This document shows, in pieces, positions 60,201 through 64,000 of a stretch of 64,000 bases of DNA (positions are counted from its first letter, which is position 1; each line of letters begins with the position of its first letter). A program made the position numbers and the translations under genes. The notes beneath the pieces are model-generated. The model was not told where the DNA came from and made no database searches. It saw nothing but the letters and a program-made list of their open reading frames with translations. The DNA comes from Prorocentrum cordatum (Eukaryota > Sar > Dinophyceae > Prorocentrales > Prorocentraceae): positions 360,116 through 424,115 of the forward strand of contig CAUYUJ010019860.1 of NCBI GenBank assembly GCA_963575745.1, in the 5' to 3' direction.

Positions 60201-63200
60201 CGGACTCCGACTTCGCGCGCGGCGAGCGGGAGGCCTTCGAGGTGCCGGACGTCCTCGGGGCGATCACCGGCATGCGGGCGCCGACGTCTGAGCAGGTGTG
60301 CTCCGTCGGGCGCGTGGCATGTGCCCCGGAGCGCGGCACTGCAGCCTTCGACGCGGAGGTGGCGGACGGGCGCAAGCTGGAGGACGCCGACATCGCCATC
60401 AGGGAGGAGTACGCCGCGAAGGTGCGGGGCTGTGAGCCTGAGGCGGGGAGCGAGCCGTTCGAGCTGTCCAAGTCGCTCCGTGCCCACATCATCGGGGACC
60501 AGTGGAAGGACGAGGAGTGCGGGGCCACCTGCATGCAGCTCCGCGCCGAGCCTGGCGCCGGCGACACCCCCGAGGCGCAGCGCCTCGGGGAGGACTTCGC
60601 GCTCGAGCAGTTCGTGACGGTGGGCCCAGGGGAGCAGCGCTGGCTGCTAGTTCTCCCTGCGTCTGGCGGACCGGGCTCGGGTATATCGTGGAGACGTTTC
60701 ATCTTCCTCCACGTTCACGCTGGCCCGTCGGGGGGCCACAAGACGGTGGTCGCCACTCGTGAGTGCGCCCGGCGGCTGGTGGTTTGGCCGGGGCTCGCGG
60801 CGGACATCGAGAAGTGGTGTGCTAGCTGCTGGGCCTGCCTCCGATTCAGGAAGCAAACTACGAAGGTGCAGGCCAGCTTCATCGTGGCACGGCACCGGCT
60901 TCCTTTTCATCATGTGGTCATCGACGTGGAGGGCCGCATCACCCCCCCCGACGTCGACGGGCACGCGTACGTGCTGACCTACATCTGCGTGACGACGGGG
61001 GCGCCCCTGCTCGAGCCGCTCAAGCACCTGCAGCACTCCGAGGTCCGGCGTGCCTTCTTTCGATGCGCGACTCGGGCCAAGACCTGGCCGATGCTTGTGA
61101 GCTCGGATCGGGGCAAGGAGTTCTGCAACGCTCTCATGGAAGAGCTCTGGGCGCTCCTCAACTTCGCGGGCCGCTTCGGCACGTCGTGGAGGCCCTGTGA
61201 GCAGGCGGACGCGGAGCGGTCCCACATCGAGTGTGCGAGGGAGATCGGCATTTTCCTGCACGACGTTTTTAAGTGTGCCCCCGGCCAGTGGGCCGAGCTG
61301 CTGCCGATCGTCGAGTTCGCGTTGTGGAACTCGCCCGGCAAGTCGGCGCTGTCGCCGAGGGACCTCTGCATGGGTTGGTCGTTGGCTTCGCCGCTGGAGA
61401 GGGAGCTGCTGCCGCTGGAGCCCGCCGTTCGTGAGGCGGTCTCCGACGTCGCGGCAGCGCAGTTCGAGCAGTTCAGGCGTTTGCGGGAGGTTTATCTTCA
61501 GCATCGGGCTCGAGCCGGCCGACGCAGGGCGGAGCTGGCCAATCGCGCGAGATCGTCGAGACGCCCGGAGGTCGGGGACATGGTTTTGTTCAAGGACCCG
61601 AAGCTCTCCAAGGCCGTGGCCGGGCACGCTCCAGGCCGCCGGCCTCTGCGTGGCCCCTTCGAGGTCCTCTCCACGAAGGGCAACGTGGCCACGTTGCGGG
61701 ACCCCGAGACCCAGCAGGTGCTCAAGGACGTCCACGGGGATTTCTTGGTCGGCGTCCCGGGCTTGGTTGACGACACGGAGCGCATCGTGAAGTTGGAGGA
61801 GGACGACGGCCGTGGCAGGGCCTCTGCCGGACAGCTTCTGGCAGCGCGGCTGGCCCCTGGAGGCGGCGAGGCCGCCGAGGCGCTGGCGCCGCGCGTGAAG
61901 GCGCGGATGCGAGAGGTGAAGGTCGGGCGGCTTGTCGCCTACCAGGGCGAGGAGGCGAAGCGCTGCAGGGTGGGCAAGGTGCTGAGCCTGGCCGAGGACC
62001 TGAGCAGCGTGACGGTGCACGTGTACCAGGCGGCGGTCGACGGACGGCTGCAGGTGGTCTGGACAGCGGCGTACGACCGCCAGGAGGGCGCGGACTTCCA
62101 GCGGCAGAGAGTCGAGACACTGGAGGCGAAGCGGGTGCTGGGTGTCGTGGAGCTCAACAAGGGCGTGCTGAACCACTCGGCAGCGAGCAGGCTGGCGCGG
62201 GCCGGCTGGCGGCTGGACGAGGGGACCGTGCGTCACGGCGCCTTGGCGGCGGCGGCAGTAACGCCGGCCGCGCCACGGCTCTCCGACCTCCCCTCGAGCC
62301 GCGTCATCGCGCTCGTCGCAGCTTGCCGCCCGCTCGAGGAGCTCGACCTGAAGATCGGCGAGGTCCAGGCGTGGGCGCACGGCGCTCCCCTCTTCGTGGA
62401 GATCTTCGACGGGGTCGGGAGGCTCTCGCAGGCGGTCCGGAGCTTAGGCGCGGCCAACGCGGTGTGCAGCGTGGTGGCCGGCATCGACCTCAAGCGCAGG
62501 ACGCACGGGCAGTGCTGGGACCTCAGCAGGGCTAAGGACCGTGCCCGGCTGCGCTACCTGCTCTTCGAGGTGCTGAGGCCGGCAGGAGCCCACTGGGCGC
62601 TCCCTTGTGCTAAGTGGAGCAGCCTCGGGGGCCACCAGCCCGACGCCAACGCGCACGCGCTAGCCTCCTTCACCATGGACGGCCTCGAGCACTTCGACGG
62701 CGCGGGCTGCCTGGCCTCCTTCGAGGGCCCGCGAGCGCACGCGCTGGTGGCGAGCCTGGAGTGGCAGCAACGGTTCGGGTCAGCCGAGGCGCCGCGCGGG
62801 CGCTGGCGTTACGTGCTCCCCGACGGCTGCATGTTCCACTGCAGGAGCCCGGATGAGGAGCCCCTGGCCATGCAGAAGCCGTACGTCATCGTGGGCAACT
62901 TCCCGCTGGACTTGCTGGACGTCCAGTGCCGCCGTGGAGCGCTGCGGCCGCTAGGGCGCGGCCTCGAAGGCGTCGAGGTCGCCTCCGCGGAGCTGGGCAG
63001 CGTCGCCGGGAGCTCCATGATCGGGGCCGCGCGGGCGCTGGAGGGGCCCCGCATGCCCTGCGAGCCGGGACGCGCGGCCGCTCCGGCTGCTGGGGTGACG
63101 AGGTCGGTGGACAAGCTGAGCGACGCCGAGATGGCGGAAAAGAAGGCACGGCGGGAGCCGGCGGCGGCGGCGGCGAAGAAGAAGTGGGCCGAGCTGGCCA

Positions 63201-63793
63201 AGAAGGGTGACTGGGACCAGGTGCGGATGCCCGGCAAATGCTTCAGGTTTGCCGAGGTGAAGGTTTCGCCGAGGCGCTCTGCGGAGTACAAGGCCAAGGT
63301 TCTGGAGGCGGTCGGGCTCGTCGGCGAGTGCGCGGGCTACAAGCACCAAGCACCTGGGCAGCCAGGAGCTGGAGGCGCTGAAGGAGATGATCAGCCTGAA
63401 GGCCGAGGCGTTCTGGGTGAAGGGCACCGCGCGAACGGTCATGCGCGGCTTCAAGCACGACGTGGTGACGACCGGCTTGCCTGCGCGTGGGCCGCCGATC
63501 CGCCTGAAGGGCCCCGAGGCTTCCATCGTCCGCGAGGAGCTCGAGGCGGGCGTGGAACAAGGACTGTACTCCAGGGGGACCTCGCCCTGGGGCAGCTGGG
63601 CCTTTCCGACCAAGGAGCACGCGAGCGGCCGGAGGCGTCGGACCGTCGTGGACTACCGCATGGTCAACCGCAGGATGGTGATGTTCGTGTACTACATCCG
63701 CCGGTGCCGAGACGTCAAGGGCGAGCTGGTGGGCTGCGCCTTCATCTCCGGCATGGACGGCGCTCGCGGCTTCAACCTCCTGGTCAACACTGA
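54296..63793 (+). CDS. Gypsy-type Gag-Pol polyprotein with permuted domain order
   Basis: A 3165-residue frame. Residues ~1-600: Gag, Ala/Pro-rich then helical (DFDVDSFVEEFEEMVGLAND). ~612-632 and ~676-696: two CCCH zinc fingers (CARGDACRFSH, CSKSEKDCKFSH). ~826-845: protease-like RTLLDGGAVFSL (Asp 832). ~1190-1260: RT thumb (AGYSMGAEKS, LGEIVGREGS, LRRFLGTFNWIRGHFP). ~1320-1400: RNase H-like (CPYGWGGSVYQLA, CWTDHAAAVK). ~1440-2100: unassigned, with a C-x-C...C-x2-C cluster at ~1725. ~2139-2180: H-H-C-C zinc site. Integrase core Asp 2210, Asp 2271, Glu 2307, giving the D-35-E spacing. ~2450-2475: RGPFEVL module. ~2700-2800: methyltransferase-like. From ~3017 on, the frame is lost by a 7-bp duplication (63341-63354) and continues as RT in another frame. 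Confidence 0.85.
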   Translation: MASPARAPRAELGDADVGDAEAGAEAGAPSAQAAAAPAGPPASGAGAGVEVAGFEGSLLEAIADGAVAQPPLLAFGAWVQWRAGPGRRLRTAPAIAASESALWRSTMEALHGHDWQARLRQQGPAAARSPATPAAAQPPAADDVLRLLDSPVRASDAGSDATGALSDGSWGPLTDDEVLERLLKDVEPHESMRDFERRLLRARAVLTLRRQAVPEGAVEFGMRKARFLVEARAHGEGVAAALEAKLHAVLDVETDDADEDVRALMDLLAVARGGGSARDAVAGGAPARPPRGHPPSPRGHPPTGVGAAPAGPPAFPAFGEDLPPGLPPRGGPSEAGQAEPSLAAALQGLAGALGRRADKKSSTIQVKPHYSLPTLGDGDFDVDSFVEEFEEMVGLANDGSGMSATEMVRVLGTCLKGSRQRAYKVELKQARRSGRLAADPDEVYQSLKERLMEFKEGLLEKQQRLNAEWRTLSRGKMSALEFQATFENIVAEMELAGMGKSDRDLLLGYLALIPPAHRAEVLKDRRVYQRSGAQPEVRGVETWREAHRVLLKLEEAESSAKALVAAVGSDFAPSPGGGGGRRRRGGGGGDQEPPEVGAVGGSGGAGAEGAVKVCFQMRDSGTCARGDACRFSHDRAAIAESRRTKKDATGPKGKGADGKKGKGSDDGGKGGLKSQLCLQFLRGACSKSEKDCKFSHSGKAAQKVIAAVYAGAAAAKAPPPSLGSAGPPGSGQGAAPAAEEAARPAASGAAPKVQAAAGGKLEWVRPCGGVFGPSYDLPQVSVVRGSPSPEGALKDLGQIPASAWTQVQEPDDGYHYLCHTHVYGLSIRTLLDGGAVFSLTWEATIVSIINGAIAEGKSPEDPDWPIAGLMHWGRDSKASSVADKGDLKIRGMVDLRLAFEGLDGTRVVRVFRLRLLRGGWDRPFLIILGAPALDAPPLGIGHRPTLQGHYLPGLGITVKRAEADAVQAKLLTISAVFSECDADRRRGEDRRASSAVGSLVWSGAACPSYPICMVGGQCPAEFGGGDTGVIVLDDSESAVPIYLSGEEGVRLELGDCALVPARASGLAAGVVGDVVANGAAAVWAAPGPWLGREQLVLVGNWDQPGVSIEVGDIVGAVIQTDGEPAGDDPSVAHVWQDWDELRDIVELEVPTDEYYAERLVYWQRKYPKAATTLLEHLLAVEGLLDVCIAAGYSMGAEKSLDRLAQPSIEALGEIVGREGSEACERHLELIKNWSVLEDVAALRRFLGTFNWIRGHFPKEVQKPLGILTQQLKKDAEWPMTSEKVAAQRAIQQLACEAIRLAVIDMVGAISKDRPLEQVADFCPYGWGGSVYQLAADRRTLNVLAMYGGCLSLAQSNWHPRRGELYAQRETRREARKDFGRLPTLCWTDHAAAVKDATGEAETDSTVIRWVGEIESDGSRLMNLSGRSAALGDGPSRENEAHGKFLREQAHSLANITIEDIIGDDYRPGEGAPWGLDETPDAAALQLVAVAGAEREKGDSIALYLPDYGCERRRSAEQARAARQLQLAAPGLRLRMIPHDPPLADGAGGLYYIAPPRFPGDASGKARKQLRNDVLTAVAAVLRECAARWPKVVIGTGHGGLVAAAAAHPRVVEAALALRYAREAEGMQVAEAWVNVRAFVAIGPRAHSPSRIGFVREAFPEFGAAAHGDERPAPLYLVEGAGAHRRFGQDLGEALGVKVSATLGEVLMQEVVSAPPRMLEFSGGRCACGRSSLVLARCGQCIRADRELEEEARLAEAPEEAFGEPDVVDVAASAARMRAVRPQPAVAVGPGPCIAASAELARDLLEFGGGRADFTCNCIRVRRAPAAGVVALEAARGFSYRLSCFVVPQGPEPGVEVALAQPCVEFGLELVTEIDVELLQAGLPKGAELVQLFACAWLLWEGGARLPALGATHVHRHCRGSAICNGAVVKVSSYSSAYSEVFAGALGLSWYRALRDRFGGRASGAFVEFADSDFARGEREAFEVPDVLGAITGMRAPTSEQVCSVGRVACAPERGTAAFDAEVADGRKLEDADIAIREEYAAKVRGCEPEAGSEPFELSKSLRAHIIGDQWKDEECGATCMQLRAEPGAGDTPEAQRLGEDFALEQFVTVGPGEQRWLLVLPASGGPGSGISWRRFIFLHVHAGPSGGHKTVVATRECARRLVVWPGLAADIEKWCASCWACLRFRKQTTKVQASFIVARHRLPFHHVVIDVEGRITPPDVDGHAYVLTYICVTTGAPLLEPLKHLQHSEVRRAFFRCATRAKTWPMLVSSDRGKEFCNALMEELWALLNFAGRFGTSWRPCEQADAERSHIECAREIGIFLHDVFKCAPGQWAELLPIVEFALWNSPGKSALSPRDLCMGWSLASPLERELLPLEPAVREAVSDVAAAQFEQFRRLREVYLQHRARAGRRRAELANRARSSRRPEVGDMVLFKDPKLSKAVAGHAPGRRPLRGPFEVLSTKGNVATLRDPETQQVLKDVHGDFLVGVPGLVDDTERIVKLEEDDGRGRASAGQLLAARLAPGGGEAAEALAPRVKARMREVKVGRLVAYQGEEAKRCRVGKVLSLAEDLSSVTVHVYQAAVDGRLQVVWTAAYDRQEGADFQRQRVETLEAKRVLGVVELNKGVLNHSAASRLARAGWRLDEGTVRHGALAAAAVTPAAPRLSDLPSSRVIALVAACRPLEELDLKIGEVQAWAHGAPLFVEIFDGVGRLSQAVRSLGAANAVCSVVAGIDLKRRTHGQCWDLSRAKDRARLRYLLFEVLRPAGAHWALPCAKWSSLGGHQPDANAHALASFTMDGLEHFDGAGCLASFEGPRAHALVASLEWQQRFGSAEAPRGRWRYVLPDGCMFHCRSPDEEPLAMQKPYVIVGNFPLDLLDVQCRRGALRPLGRGLEGVEVASAELGSVAGSSMIGAARALEGPRMPCEPGRAAAPAAGVTRSVDKLSDAEMAEKKARREPAAAAAKKKWAELAKKGDWDQVRMPGKCFRFAEVKVSPRRSAEYKAKVLEAVGLVGECAGYKHQAPGQPGAGGAEGDDQPEGRGVLGEGHRANGHARLQARRGDDRLACAWAADPPEGPRGFHRPRGARGGRGTRTVLQGDLALGQLGLSDQGARERPEASDRRGLPHGQPQDGDVRVLHPPVPRRQGRAGGLRLHLRHGRRSRLQPPGQH

Positions 63794-64000
63794 GCACGCG
63801 AAGGAGGTCCTGGCTGTGCTGGCGGACTGCGGCTGCTACCTCCCCGAGGTGCTGCAGCTGGGGCCAGCGACGGGGCCCTTCGACTTCCAGTTCTGCACCG
63901 ACGAGCTGTTCACCGGCACCGGCCGCGGACGCTACGGTTCGGTTTGGAAGAACTACATCGACGACTTCTGGGTCAGGACGGGGCAGTGGCTGAACGGTCG
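63348..64000 (+). CDS. RT fingers and palm of the gypsy-type element, after the frameshift
   Basis: From AAGCACC at 63348 a second frame stays open to the window end. It has all the landmarks of a Ty3/gypsy reverse transcriptase N-terminal half: FKHDVVTTGLPARGPPIRL, REELEAGVEQGLYSRGTSPW, RRTVVDYRMVNRRM, FISGMDGARGFNLL (motif A Asp), and at 63950-63966 NYIDDFWV (motif C). The thumb and RNase H that normally follow are instead found at 57.7-58.5 kb, before the integrase. The sequence is joined smoothly to the upstream frame if one copy of the duplicated AAGCACC is ignored. Confidence 0.85.

Larger units (their letters stand above)
53990..64000 (+). mobile_element. Giant Ty3/gypsy-type retrotransposon, coding part, open at the right edge
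   Basis: One continuous coding region of nearly 10 kb carries Gag, protease, RT thumb/RNase H, integrase, a GPY/F-like module, a methyltransferase-like domain and RT fingers/palm. No LTR is visible on the left; the right end is outside the window. The TAC microsatellite and ~160-bp satellite lie directly upstream. Confidence 0.85.

Overview
The window comes from a dinoflagellate nuclear genome. The clearest evidence is a dinoflagellate spliced-leader (DinoSL) sequence at 20775-20796, followed directly by a second, truncated leader relic, at the 5' end of a LINE-type retrotransposon. High GC content, LINEs with a zinc finger/coiled-coil N-terminus and (in one copy) a C-terminal RNase H, very large LTR-retrotransposon polyproteins and long satellite arrays all fit. 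The species cannot be named from sequence alone; a GC-rich, Prorocentrum-like or Polarella-like genome is plausible. I see no convincing single-copy host gene, no rRNA or tRNA gene, and no prokaryotic feature.

Layout. 1-330: a short coding-looking fragment on the minus strand. 361-6400: a decayed minus-strand LINE (coiled coil, 47-codon repeats, endonuclease, reverse transcriptase, RNase H), with a small terminal-inverted-repeat element inserted in its endonuclease. 6401-6500: assembly gap. 6501-14701: a minus-strand Ty1/copia element with ~716-bp LTRs and a damaged gag-pol. 14702-20575: repeats of many kinds (a 101-bp array, GGA repeats, G/C fold-backs, a 73-bp array), plus a LINE ORF1 relic and an AC-rich stretch. 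20775-26409: a nearly complete plus-strand LINE starting with the spliced leader and broken by a second TIR element. 26430-28800: minisatellite and an AC-rich fossil ORF. 28815-39880: a second minus-strand copia element, complete with 183-bp LTRs and a CTCTT target-site duplication, carrying a 1.25-kb TIR element between gag and pol. 39886-53970: simple repeats and several satellites (~88, ~100 and ~160 bp). 54000-64000: a giant plus-strand Ty3/gypsy-type polyprotein that runs off the right edge.

How it fits together. Nearly all coding sequence is retrotransposon sequence, and three retroelement classes (LINE, copia, gypsy-like) sit among non-coding arrays. Small non-autonomous TIR elements have inserted into three of the four larger elements. 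The most unusual item is the gypsy-type polyprotein. Its order is Gag - protease - RT thumb/RNase H - unknown region - integrase - methyltransferase-like domain - RT fingers/palm, so the two halves of the reverse transcriptase lie at opposite ends of the pol region. The spliced leader on the LINE, and a leader-like motif inside the LTRs of the first copia element, suggest that trans-spliced transcripts are being copied back into the genome.
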